NCBI GenBank assembly: GCA_002329245.1 | Contig: DCTG01000092.1 | Coordinates: 2,932 to 11,930 of the forward strand | Length of the DNA stretch: 8,999 nt | DNA from: Clostridiales bacterium UBA1446 | GTDB taxonomy: Bacteria > Bacillota > Clostridia > Oscillospirales > Oscillospiraceae | Direction of reading: 5' to 3' | Shown: positions 1 to 6,521 of the stretch, piece by piece | Position numbering within the stretch: position 1 is the first letter of the stretch | Layout of the letters: every line of letters starts with the position of its first letter | Made by a program: the position numbers and the translations under genes | Notes under the pieces: generated by a model | Database searches by the model: none | What the model was told of the DNA's origin: nothing | What the model saw: the letters and a program-made list of their open reading frames with translations, nothing else

Positions 1-556
1 TGAATAACTGGATGTCTTCATCTGGATGATAGCCGAGCTTGATCATTCTGCGCGCCCGCTCCTCAACCGGGTCAATATTCCGGGTATGGGCAAGCAATCG
101 CAAGGTAGGATCGAACACGGAAACATGGTTCTCAAGGATTTCTTCGCTTAAGTCCAGTAAAGACTGTAGTCCTTCTTTTTTTATCAGTCCCTCTAAAATG
201 CGGCTGTTCCATCGTTCAAATTTATAAAAATACGCTTGAACTATATTGTGGAAATTTGAAAGGCCGATATTGATTCCGATGACTAAAATATGATCGAGAA
301 GCTCTTTGGATTCTTCTGCGTCTTTGATTCGATCCCGAAGGCAAAGATAGAATACCCGGGGACTCTTTTGGGAATGTTTGATTGCGATGGAAAGGTTGCA
401 GACGCATATGAGGGAAGGATCGACTTGATCCGTCGGCGCAGTCAATAGATATACGCCCTGAAAGGATGTTTTCCCAACATTATGAATAGAACTTATATTG
501 TTTTCCGGTTGCAAAGGAGCGATCAAATCCCACAGCATATTTAGTGTAATTTGCAT
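1..556 (-). CDS. PucR/CdaR-like transcriptional regulator, N-terminal part (C-terminus off the window)
   Basis: The reverse strand is open from an ATG at 556 to the window edge, giving 185 codons without a stop; the rest of the gene lies outside. AGGAG (complement of 566-570) sits 9 bases before the ATG, which fixes the start. Residues about 127-165 (SLLDLSEEILENHVSVFDPT, then LLAHT) resemble the sensory segment found in PucR/CdaR-type regulators of Firmicutes, where a 'dLSe.iL.N.i.vfDp..kLLA.T' pattern is common. In that family the DNA-binding helix-turn-helix is at the C-terminus, which is not visible here. The gene is divergent from the TRAP/reductase operon and shares its upstream region, so it is a natural candidate for the operon's substrate-responsive regulator; this is inference from position. 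The family call rests on pattern recognition of a partial protein and is moderately secure. Confidence 0.72.
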   Translation of the reverse strand, partial: MQITLNMLWDLIAPLQPENNISSIHNVGKTSFQGVYLLTAPTDQVDPSLICVCNLSIAIKHSQKSPRVFYLCLRDRIKDAEESKELLDHILVIGINIGLSNFHNIVQAYFYKFERWNSRILEGLIKKEGLQSLLDLSEEILENHVSVFDPTLRLLAHTRNIDPVEERARRMIKLGYHPDEDIQLF

Positions 557-700
557 AATATTAATCTCCTCGCCTTATTGTAGGGACAAGTCAACCTATA
601 AATCAATGTAGCATGATTTCAAAATGATAGCAATAATATAAAATTCAAGCAGAAAGGTATTGCCGGAAATTCAATCTGGTAGTTCGGGAATTTAAAGATT

Positions 701-748
701 CAGCCTCGCTTTGTGCGCATTGCACATAGCGAGGCTGATATTTTTTGT
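701..748 (+). terminator. Rho-independent terminator upstream of the TRAP operon
   Basis: CAGCCTCGCT (701-710) pairs perfectly with AGCGAGGCTG (728-737). After one T-T mismatch the stem continues with TGTGC (712-716) against GCACA (722-726), leaving a loop of 5 bases. The stem is followed on the + strand by ATATTTTTTG with six consecutive T (741-746). The T tract exists only in this direction, so it stops rightward transcripts. No + strand gene precedes it in the window; it lies upstream of the operon promoter at 865-893, so it cannot attenuate transcripts that start there. Confidence 0.78.
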
Positions 749-864
749 TAAGCCCAAAATTATTGCGAAAAACAAGAAAGAGTCTAAAAGTATTTTTATG
801 CAAAAAAATAAAAAGCATTTGGCAGCAACAAAAAAGGTTTTCGTCATTTTGTATAAAGGGAACA

Positions 865-893
865 TTGATACTCCTTTGCCCGGTTGTTATAAT
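865..893 (+). promoter_or_regulatory. Sigma-A type promoter of the TRAP/reductase operon
   Basis: TTGATA (865-870) and TATAAT (888-893) are separated by exactly 17 bases. The -10 matches consensus perfectly and the -35 at 4 of 6 positions, with the whole TTG core intact. Transcription would start near 900, giving a leader of roughly 68 bases before the dctM ATG at 968. A long A/T-rich stretch just upstream (about 755-840) could act as an UP-like element. The strength of the boxes suggests that any control works by repression or by a regulator bound nearby, but no clear operator palindrome was found. Confidence 0.65.
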
Positions 894-951
894 TTACACA
901 ATATTAAAGAATCGTTCTGAATCGCTTGTTGTTTATGCAATTTATAGAGCT

Positions 952-960
952 GAGGGAGGG
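952..960 (+). promoter_or_regulatory. Ribosome binding site that sets the dctM start
   Basis: GAGGGAGGG at 952-960 lies 7 bases before the ATG at 968. An in-frame ATG at 926 would add 14 residues but has no ribosome binding site and would place this site inside the coding region. The 968 start is therefore preferred. Confidence 0.8.
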
Positions 961-967
961 TCTGATT

Positions 968-2272
968 ATGAGCTATATGGGTGTAGGCGTCTTTTGCATT
1001 CTCCTCATGGTTATATTAATTCTTTTGGGATTCAACATTGGTATGACCATGTTTGCCGTCGGATTTTTCGGTTTGGTCTATATATCCGGATGGAAAGTGG
1101 CGCTGTCCGCTTTCAAAACGATACCCTATACGCAAGCATCAAATTATACTCTGGTGGTGATCCCCCTTTTTATACTGATGGGACAGGCGGCATATAAAGC
1201 CGGAATATCCGGCGGTTTATTCGAAGCGGGTGAAAAATGGCTTTCAAGGCTTCCGGGTGGGCTGGCCATAGCGACAATCGCGGCATCTGCTGGTTTTTCG
1301 GCTATTTGCGGCTCTACCGTTGCAACCTCGGCAACGATGGCAACAGTAGCCTATCCTGAAATGAGGAAGAATAATTATGAGCCGGGCTTATCCACCGGCT
1401 GTATTGTGGCAGGCGGTACCTTAGGCGTGCTAATACCGCCGAGCACCGTATTTATTGTTTATGGAATTTCCGCCGAGGCATCCATCGGGCGGCTGTTCGC
1501 CGCCGGAGTTTTACCTGGCGTCTTTCTTGCGCTTTTGTACAGTATAACGACAATCATCATCTGCAAAATCAGACCGGACTCCGCCCCCGCAGTCCATAGT
1601 TATCCCTGGAGGGAGAGGCTCAGATCCTTAAAAGGATTATGGCAGATGGTGCTGCTGTTTCTTGCTGTGATTGGAGGCATGTTTAGCGGGCTCTTCACTG
1701 CAAATGAGGCTGCTGCAATGGGCGCCGTTCTTTGCTTGGTGTTAATGGCCTTGAACCGAAAAATGTCATGGAAGAATCTTATATCAAGTCTGACGGAAAG
1801 CGTTTCCACTACGTCGATGATCTTTCAAATTGTGCTTGGAGCTTATGTTTTCAACAATTTGCTGGCAACATCCATGCTGCCGACAAATTTGGCGCGCTGG
1901 ATCATCAGTATGGATTTTAACCGCTATGTCGTAATCGTGCTAATAATATTTATTTTCTTAATTCTCGGTTGTCTTATGGATTCGCTCCCCCTTGTGCTGC
2001 TTACTGTGCCGATCTTTCTTCCCATTGTCACATCCTTGGGCTTTGATCCGATCTGGTATGGCGTGCTTATGGTTCTAGCTGCCGATCAAGGAGTTATGAC
2101 ACCTCCGGTCGGGTTGAACGTCTACGTGGTATCGGGCATGATTCGCGACGTTCCCATGCCAAAGATTTTCGCCGGCACCTTCCCCTTTGTAATTGCAATT
2201 TTCATTTGCATTGTCATCGTGATTGCTTTTCCGCAATTGGCTCTTTGGCTGCCAAGCCAAATATATGGTTAA
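968..2272 (+). CDS. dctM: TRAP transporter large permease subunit (DctM family)
   Basis: This 434-residue, very hydrophobic protein is the ion-coupled channel subunit of a tripartite ATP-independent periplasmic (TRAP) transporter; it uses a Na+ or H+ gradient to import a solute delivered by the DctP protein. Family hallmarks are clear: VIPLFILMG (residues 64-72), FSAICGSTVATSATMA (110-125), GGTLGVLIPPSTVFIVYGI (149-167), LVLLTVPIFLPI (342-353) and DQGVMTPPVGLNVYVV (373-388). The repeated GxxxPPS/TPPVG motifs are the re-entrant hairpin regions of the two inverted halves. Hydrophobic segments run through the whole length, as expected for about 11-12 membrane spans. It is the first gene of the operon, whereas dctM is often last in TRAP operons. 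It is followed after 79 bases by dctP. Family assignment is secure; the transported substrate cannot be read from this subunit. Confidence 0.95.
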   Translation: MSYMGVGVFCILLMVILILLGFNIGMTMFAVGFFGLVYISGWKVALSAFKTIPYTQASNYTLVVIPLFILMGQAAYKAGISGGLFEAGEKWLSRLPGGLAIATIAASAGFSAICGSTVATSATMATVAYPEMRKNNYEPGLSTGCIVAGGTLGVLIPPSTVFIVYGISAEASIGRLFAAGVLPGVFLALLYSITTIIICKIRPDSAPAVHSYPWRERLRSLKGLWQMVLLFLAVIGGMFSGLFTANEAAAMGAVLCLVLMALNRKMSWKNLISSLTESVSTTSMIFQIVLGAYVFNNLLATSMLPTNLARWIISMDFNRYVVIVLIIFIFLILGCLMDSLPLVLLTVPIFLPIVTSLGFDPIWYGVLMVLAADQGVMTPPVGLNVYVVSGMIRDVPMPKIFAGTFPFVIAIFICIVIVIAFPQLALWLPSQIYG

Positions 2273-2281
2273 AGGGGGAAG

Positions 2282-2335
2282 ATGAATAAAGGCATAATTG
2301 GGCAATGGCTTGCCGGAACAGAAACAAAAATATGA
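2282..2335 (+). other. Possible 17-codon leader reading frame before dctP
   Basis: In the dctM-dctP gap an ATG at 2282 opens a 17-codon frame (MNKGIIGQWLAGTETKI) ending in TGA at 2333-2335. A run of five G (2274-2278) precedes it, with only 3 bases between that run and the ATG, which is tight. The stop falls just before the dctP ribosome binding site (GTGAGGA, 2338-2344), an arrangement that would allow translational coupling. No family resemblance was seen, so it may be chance. Confidence 0.2.
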
Positions 2336-2351
2336 AAGTGAGGACAGAACA

Positions 2352-3440
2352 ATGAAAAAGATGATTGCAATGCTGCTTGTATTCATTCTTATGGTAACTT
2401 TGATTGCCTGCGGCTCAGAATCGAAAAGCCCGTCCGGCGGTAGTTCTTTACCCTCCGGAAACGTTTCTTCCGGTTCTGATTCCGGCGACACCGCATCCGA
2501 CGAGGTCTTTTACTTTAAGCTTGATTATCCGGATCCCGCGACTTCGATTATCGGTGTTTTTCTTACCCAATGGGTGGAGGAGATTAAGCAGGCAAGCGAC
2601 GGACGGATACAGATCGAACTCTTTCACGGTGCTACATTGGGAGCCGTAACCGATATTATTGATAATCTGTATAACGGCGTAAGCGATTTGGCCTGGACTG
2701 CGCCGACAATTTATACGGGAAGATTCCCGGTAACGGAAGGCATGAACTTGCCTTTGTTGGGCATTCAGTCCGGGGAGGACAGCGTAAACTTTGCTTGGTA
2801 CGTCTATGAGAACAGCAAAGATATGCAAAACGAGTATCAGCTGAGTCGTCTGCTTGGAGTATATCAATCTGCGCCAAACCTCCTGTGCTTGGGTGAGGGT
2901 ACGACAGAAGGCTTGGATGGGTTTAAAAACAAGGTCGTGAAGGTTCAGGGAGCGTATCCCTCGCACCTGATGAACGAGCTGGGGATTTCGCCGATAAGCT
3001 TCCATAACAGTGAACTGTATGAATCCATTCAAAAAGGTGTTGTAAACGGATTTCTTGTTGACGTAACGACTTTTGCCACATGGAATCTATACGAAGTATG
3101 CAGTCAAATGTTCGATTATCCGTTCTTCCGCTCTACCCTTTTTGTGCAGATGAATAACGATTCCTACAATTCGCTTCCGGATGATCTCAAGGCCGTTATT
3201 GATGAAAACACAGGAAAAGATTTTTCCTTCCGCATGGCGGAAGCCTTTGAAAAGGCAGGAAGCGATTGCATCGAATCGTTTACAGGCGTTAAATCGTCGT
3301 TTTCCGCGGCAGATATAAAAACACTGGAGCAAGCTGCGGCAAATGTCCATCAAATTTGGATCAACGATATGAATAAAATGGGATACGACGGTGAGGCAAT
3401 CATGAATATCTATCAGGATGCGGGCGCAAGCCTGCGTTAA
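2352..3440 (+). CDS. dctP: TRAP transporter solute-binding lipoprotein (DctP family)
   Basis: This 362-residue extracytoplasmic protein captures the solute and delivers it to the DctQM permease. Residues 1-20 form a lipoprotein signal peptide: positively charged MKK, a hydrophobic stretch, then the lipobox LIAC with C20 as lipidation site. A low-complexity Ser/Gly linker follows (about 21-50), and the binding domain begins near 51. The segment GLDGFKNKVVKVQGAYP (187-203) aligns with the ligand-contact strand of the family (usually 'LkGlKiRvPg'), and LYESIQKGVVNGF (222-234) with the typical 'y.alQtGvvDg' region. At the position normally held by the carboxylate-binding Arg there appears to be Lys197. 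The ATG at 2352 follows GTGAGGA (2338-2344); an in-frame ATG at 2298 would put 18 hydrophilic residues before the signal peptide and is rejected. The family is secure and the ligand is unknown. Confidence 0.93.
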   Translation: MKKMIAMLLVFILMVTLIACGSESKSPSGGSSLPSGNVSSGSDSGDTASDEVFYFKLDYPDPATSIIGVFLTQWVEEIKQASDGRIQIELFHGATLGAVTDIIDNLYNGVSDLAWTAPTIYTGRFPVTEGMNLPLLGIQSGEDSVNFAWYVYENSKDMQNEYQLSRLLGVYQSAPNLLCLGEGTTEGLDGFKNKVVKVQGAYPSHLMNELGISPISFHNSELYESIQKGVVNGFLVDVTTFATWNLYEVCSQMFDYPFFRSTLFVQMNNDSYNSLPDDLKAVIDENTGKDFSFRMAEAFEKAGSDCIESFTGVKSSFSAADIKTLEQAAANVHQIWINDMNKMGYDGEAIMNIYQDAGASLR

Positions 3441-3454
3441 CTGAATCCATTTCA

Positions 3455-3495
3455 TCTGTGCCCCGCCGGGGCGGCAGACTCCGGCGGGGCACAGA
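3455..3495 (+). repeat. Strong GC-rich hairpin between dctP and dctQ
   Basis: TCTGTGCCCCGCCGG (3455-3469) pairs perfectly with CCGGCGGGGCACAGA (3481-3495), giving a 15-bp stem with a loop of 11 bases. It starts 15 bases after the dctP stop. No T tract follows on either strand, so it is not a typical intrinsic terminator. Its likely role is to protect the 3' end of the upstream mRNA or to lower expression of downstream genes, so that binding protein is made in excess over permease. The structure is seen; the role is inferred. Confidence 0.75.
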
Positions 3496-3557
3496 CGGAG
3501 AAAATAAGACCCGGAAGCCTTTGAAAGCTCTCGTAAGACAAACCGAATATATTAAAC

Positions 3558-3567
3558 AGAGAGAAGG
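3558..3567 (+). promoter_or_regulatory. Ribosome binding site that favours a TTG start for dctQ
   Basis: AGAGAGAAGG at 3558-3567 lies 8 bases before the TTG at 3576 but only 2 bases before the in-frame TTG at 3570. The spacing therefore favours 3576. No in-frame ATG occurs before residues inside the first membrane span. Confidence 0.6.
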
Positions 3568-3575
3568 CTTTGAAA

Positions 3576-4100
3576 TTGAAAAAAATTGATCGGATCGTTT
3601 TTTATATTTCCCAAATATGTTGTGGCGTAAGCTGTGTTATGTTGGTTTTTGTTATGCTTCTGACTGCAATCGATGTTATGAAGCGTTATATGCTTCACTC
3701 CGCCATTTTGGGGAGCTATGAGGCCATCCAGCTCGGAATGTTAATTTTGGTGTTTTTTGCGCTGCCTTATGGCCAATACAAAAAGGCATTGATTCGAGTG
3801 GATTTTTTTGTTGCCAAGCTTCCCGGAAAAGTCCGCTATATTATCTGGGCGCTTGGTGATGTGGTTTCCACCGTGGTTTGTTTTCTCCTTTCCTATGCGG
3901 CATATCTGCAAGGCTCTGTTATGAAGCTCTCAAACGCGAGATCAAGCATATTAATGATCAAGGTATATCCGTTTTACTATATAGAAGCGATTGCCCTGTT
4001 CCTGTTTGCAATCATCCTAGTCTATGATATGGTGAAATCTATCGCGGCAGTTTTTAGCGATACTTACGGTAAAGAAATCAATGCCATTTGGGGGAAATAA
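3576..4100 (+). CDS. dctQ: TRAP transporter small permease subunit (DctQ family)
   Basis: This 174-residue membrane protein is the small permease that pairs with DctM. Four hydrophobic segments are visible at about residues 8-31, 46-64, 87-110 and 132-151, the usual count for DctQ. The motif DVMKRYMLHSAILGSYE (33-49) matches the family's conserved 'D...R......I.G..E' region at the end of helix 1 and start of helix 2, and RVDFF (74-78) matches the usual 'hv.vd.f' stretch. The gene appears to begin with TTG at 3576; a second TTG at 3570 would add two residues. It follows dctP after a hairpin-containing gap of about 135 bases and precedes the reductase gene by 64 bases on the same strand. Family assignment is good despite the usual low conservation of DctQ proteins. 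Confidence 0.88.
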   Translation: MKKIDRIVFYISQICCGVSCVMLVFVMLLTAIDVMKRYMLHSAILGSYEAIQLGMLILVFFALPYGQYKKALIRVDFFVAKLPGKVRYIIWALGDVVSTVVCFLLSYAAYLQGSVMKLSNARSSILMIKVYPFYYIEAIALFLFAIILVYDMVKSIAAVFSDTYGKEINAIWGK

Positions 4101-4164
4101 CTTCGTTGATATGATTTTTCTCGTTTGATTATTAACCGTCGTTATTTCTGGGGAGGTAAGAACC

Positions 4165-5373
4165 ATGGATATGTCAAACCGGTCCATTTTGCTCGACGAT
4201 TCTCAACTTGGGGTATATCCGAATGAGAAGCTTCCTCGAACAGATCATATCACGTCCCAAATCATGGATAACGAAACCAGGCCTTGGCAGAAGGATCATG
4301 AGCTTAATAAATGCGTCCGGGGCGAATACGGAGAATACGTGCGTAAGCACAGCGACAAGTTGCCGGCGCATAATCCTATGTGTGAGGCAATTTGGGCTAC
4401 ACTTCCGTATATCAGCTATTTTCCGGAGAATCCGGTAGCGGAAGAAAAAGCTCCTCTTCCAGATAATCCCGGAATTCTTTCCCGGCATCTGAAAAAATAT
4501 ACATATTTTTTAGGCGCCGATCAGGTGGGGATTTGCAGGGTGCCGCCGCGTACAGTCTACCGCGATATGGCAAACGGCGAGGCTTTTGAGAGCCGGTATC
4601 AATTTGCGGTTGTTTTTATGCTTCGAAAGGATCCGGACTCGGTTGCCGCGTCTCATGGCGACGAATGGGTGGATGATGCGGTCAGCTGGGCAGTTTACCA
4701 GCGTCTTGCCGTAATTGCAATTACACTTGCAAGATATATTAGAAATCTAGGTTACCCTGCCAGAGCATCCAGCAACATGAATTATGTAACGCTTATGCCC
4801 CAGTTGATCGTAGAAGCAGGATTAGGCGAATTTTCAAGAATGGGAATTGCGGTGAATCCGTTCTATGGCGCTTCCTTTAAAGCGGCCTGCGTATTATGCG
4901 ATCTGCCCCTTGAACCCGATAAACCGATTGACTTCGGATTGCAGGAATACTGCAATAATTGTACCATCTGCGCTGAGCAGTGCCCTAGCGGCGCAATAAC
5001 AAAAGGCGGACAAGTCGAATATAACGGCTATAGGACCTGGGCGTTGGATAAAAAGAAATGCGCCATCTACTGTACGACTCATCCGCACGGTGATATTTGT
5101 CAGCGGTGTACGAAAGTCTGCCCATTCACTCGCCCTCTGGGTACGCCTGAAGACTTTAAACTGTGGGATGGGGACTTGAAATATTTGTATCAGCTCGTTG
5201 AGGCACAGAAGCAGAAGATGATTGAAAACGATTTTGTTGATCCATTTGAAAAGAAAGGAAAATGGTGGTTTCCCATTCGCGAAAAGGACGGTAAAATGCA
5301 GGAATTACCCGATTATAATTATGTTTCTCATCAATTGAAAATGGAGCGGCTGAATCAGTCGAAAGACAAATAA
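4165..5373 (+). CDS. Reductive dehalogenase-like corrinoid/[4Fe-4S] protein without Tat signal
   Basis: This 402-residue protein belongs to the RdhA/QueG-related group, in which a corrinoid and two [4Fe-4S] clusters carry out reductive chemistry. Two cluster motifs are visible: CNNCTICAEQCP (C263, C266, C269, C273) and WALDKKKC...CQRCTKVCPF (W292, C299, C312, C315, C319), the latter matching the RdhA pattern 'W..D..KC...CxxCxxxCPF'. The block EAGLGEFSRMGIAVNPFYG (217-235), followed by CDLPL (245-249), matches the corrinoid-pocket segment of RdhA proteins ('aGLGElgR.G..itP.yG...vftDLPl'); R225 is the likely conserved Arg. The first 110 residues lack the twin-arginine signal of respiratory RdhA proteins, so the enzyme should be cytoplasmic. 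The ATG at 4165 follows GGGAGGT (4151-4157) by 7 bases. No RdhB anchor gene is nearby. Substrate unknown: a halogenated acid is plausible, but another reductive cleavage cannot be excluded. Confidence 0.82.
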   Translation: MDMSNRSILLDDSQLGVYPNEKLPRTDHITSQIMDNETRPWQKDHELNKCVRGEYGEYVRKHSDKLPAHNPMCEAIWATLPYISYFPENPVAEEKAPLPDNPGILSRHLKKYTYFLGADQVGICRVPPRTVYRDMANGEAFESRYQFAVVFMLRKDPDSVAASHGDEWVDDAVSWAVYQRLAVIAITLARYIRNLGYPARASSNMNYVTLMPQLIVEAGLGEFSRMGIAVNPFYGASFKAACVLCDLPLEPDKPIDFGLQEYCNNCTICAEQCPSGAITKGGQVEYNGYRTWALDKKKCAIYCTTHPHGDICQRCTKVCPFTRPLGTPEDFKLWDGDLKYLYQLVEAQKQKMIENDFVDPFEKKGKWWFPIREKDGKMQELPDYNYVSHQLKMERLNQSKDK

Positions 5374-5409
5374 TGGGACTGCGGAAAAAGAAGGGGGTGT
5401 CTTATTGGC

Positions 5410-6372
5410 ATGACAGAACGGGAAAATTTGCTTCATGTGATCAATCGGACCGGAAAAGCTCAATGGATTCCGATTAGCGAAGATTGTCTGATATCTATCC
5501 TGCCTTCTCCGATTCGGGACCGTCCGGTTTTGGGGGAAGACGGTTTTGACTGGTTCGGGTGCTATTGGATCTTTGACCCGCGTCTGAACGGTTATGTTCA
5601 ACCGCCGAGTCACCCGCTTCCCTTGACAGAGTTGAGCCGGTGGAGAGATCAGGTCCGATTCCCGGACCTGGAAGCCATAGACTGGGCAGAAGGCGCCCAA
5701 AGGGACCTGAAAGGAATCGACAGGGGGAGCAATCTCCTTTTCATAAAGACAGAAAGCGGCGCCTTTGAGCGACTGCATCAGATGTATGGTTTTGAAAATG
5801 CATTTGTAGCCATGTATGAGGAACCGGACTCGTTTTTGTCCCTTATGGAGGCAATCTCGGAATTCCGGATCCGGCTGTACAATAAGATCATGGATCACTA
5901 TCAACCTGAAATAGTGCTCATGATGGACGACCTGGGCAGCAGCAGAGGACCGCTGATATCTCTTGAAATGTATCGAAAGCTGATAAAGCCTTTTGATGCC
6001 CGGATTGCACAGGCAATCCACGCGCGCGGCGCCTATGTAGCTTATCATAGTTGCGGCTGCATGCAGGATTTTATCGGCGACCTGATCGAAATGGGGGCGG
6101 ATATGATACATCCGTTTCAAGGCGGAATTAATAAGCAGGAGAAGGCGGAGTCGGAATATGGGGACAAAGTGGTGTTCTGCAACGCACTTGATAACCTTGT
6201 TCATTTGCCCGAAACCTCCGAGCAGATGCTGCGTGCGGAGATGCGGAGAATCATGCGGCTGTTTTGGGAAAAGAAGAATTTGATCGTAATGCCGAATTCC
6301 TATGCACCCAATCATTCCAAGATACTGTTGGATGAAGCGAGGGAATTTAATTTGAGTCTAATGCGCGGCTAA
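5410..6372 (+). CDS. UroD-family methyltransferase-like protein
   Basis: This 320-residue protein belongs to the uroporphyrinogen decarboxylase (UroD) superfamily, in the branch near corrinoid-dependent methyltransferases (MtaA, MtbA, CmuA and relatives) rather than HemE. The HemE N-terminal 'WfMRQAGR' motif is absent. The motif YHSCGC (residues 212-217) carries the His-X-Cys zinc ligands (H213, C215) used in that branch to activate a thiol acceptor, with an unusual extra C217. MMDDLGSSRGPLIS (171-184) and the C-terminal LIVMPNSYAPNH (291-302) fit the barrel's later strands. Methyltransferases of the MtaA type usually have a third Cys ligand near the C-terminus; here that region reads NSYAPNH. 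The ATG at 5410 follows AAGGGGGTG (5391-5399). The gene lies 36 bases after the reductase and is probably co-transcribed and co-functional with it. The exact reaction is unknown; methyl transfer to or from a corrinoid or thiol is the family-based guess. Confidence 0.8.
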   Translation: MTERENLLHVINRTGKAQWIPISEDCLISILPSPIRDRPVLGEDGFDWFGCYWIFDPRLNGYVQPPSHPLPLTELSRWRDQVRFPDLEAIDWAEGAQRDLKGIDRGSNLLFIKTESGAFERLHQMYGFENAFVAMYEEPDSFLSLMEAISEFRIRLYNKIMDHYQPEIVLMMDDLGSSRGPLISLEMYRKLIKPFDARIAQAIHARGAYVAYHSCGCMQDFIGDLIEMGADMIHPFQGGINKQEKAESEYGDKVVFCNALDNLVHLPETSEQMLRAEMRRIMRLFWEKKNLIVMPNSYAPNHSKILLDEAREFNLSLMRG

Positions 6373-6521
6373 TTCCGCTCTTTCAGCCGAAAATGCCGAG
6401 GGAGTCGGAAAGCATGCGCTTTCATTCCCGCTCATGCTTCCTTAGCGGCGGACGGCGCTTCAGCGTAATCCGTTTCATTGCGAAGAATTTTCTCATTCGT
6501 TCGGATATTTTCCATTACCCG

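Larger units (their letters stand above)
557..967. other. Divergent intergenic region between regulator and TRAP operon
   Basis: This stretch of about 410 bases has no convincing gene. From left to right it holds the ribosome binding site and probable promoter of the leftward regulator (roughly 557-680, AT-rich), a rightward intrinsic terminator (701-748), an A/T-rich tract (about 755-840), and a strong rightward promoter (865-893) with a leader of about 70 bases. For the leftward gene, one weak promoter reading is TTGATT-18-TACAAT on the reverse strand, which would give a very short leader; I do not score it separately. Short reading frames here lack ribosome binding sites and resemblance to known families. 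Confidence 0.7.

Noticed and set aside
745..1197. Rightward frame of 150 codons overlapping the start of dctM
   Set aside because: It crosses the promoter and overlaps dctM in another frame; its second half is just dctM read out of frame.
2448..3032. Reverse-strand open frame inside dctP
   Set aside because: Shadow of the dctP coding sequence; no ribosome binding site and no recognisable motifs.
4165..5373. Epoxyqueuosine reductase (QueG) as identity of the Fe-S protein
   Set aside because: The second cluster region (W..D..KC then CQRCTKVCPF) and the GLGEFSRMG...DLPL block fit RdhA better, and the TRAP/UroD context does not suggest tRNA modification. A distant QueG relative is not fully excluded.
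5305..6315. Long open frame of 336 codons on the reverse strand
   Set aside because: It lies opposite the UroD-like gene, has no ribosome binding site, and its translation resembles no family, while the + strand product has clear motifs.
5410..6372. HemE, true uroporphyrinogen decarboxylase
   Set aside because: The HemE N-terminal substrate-binding motif is absent and the HSCGC zinc-type motif points to the methyltransferase branch.
6408..6423. GAAAGC-ATGC-GCTTTC hairpin as operon terminator
   Set aside because: The stem is only 6 bp and no T tract follows, so it does not qualify as an intrinsic terminator.
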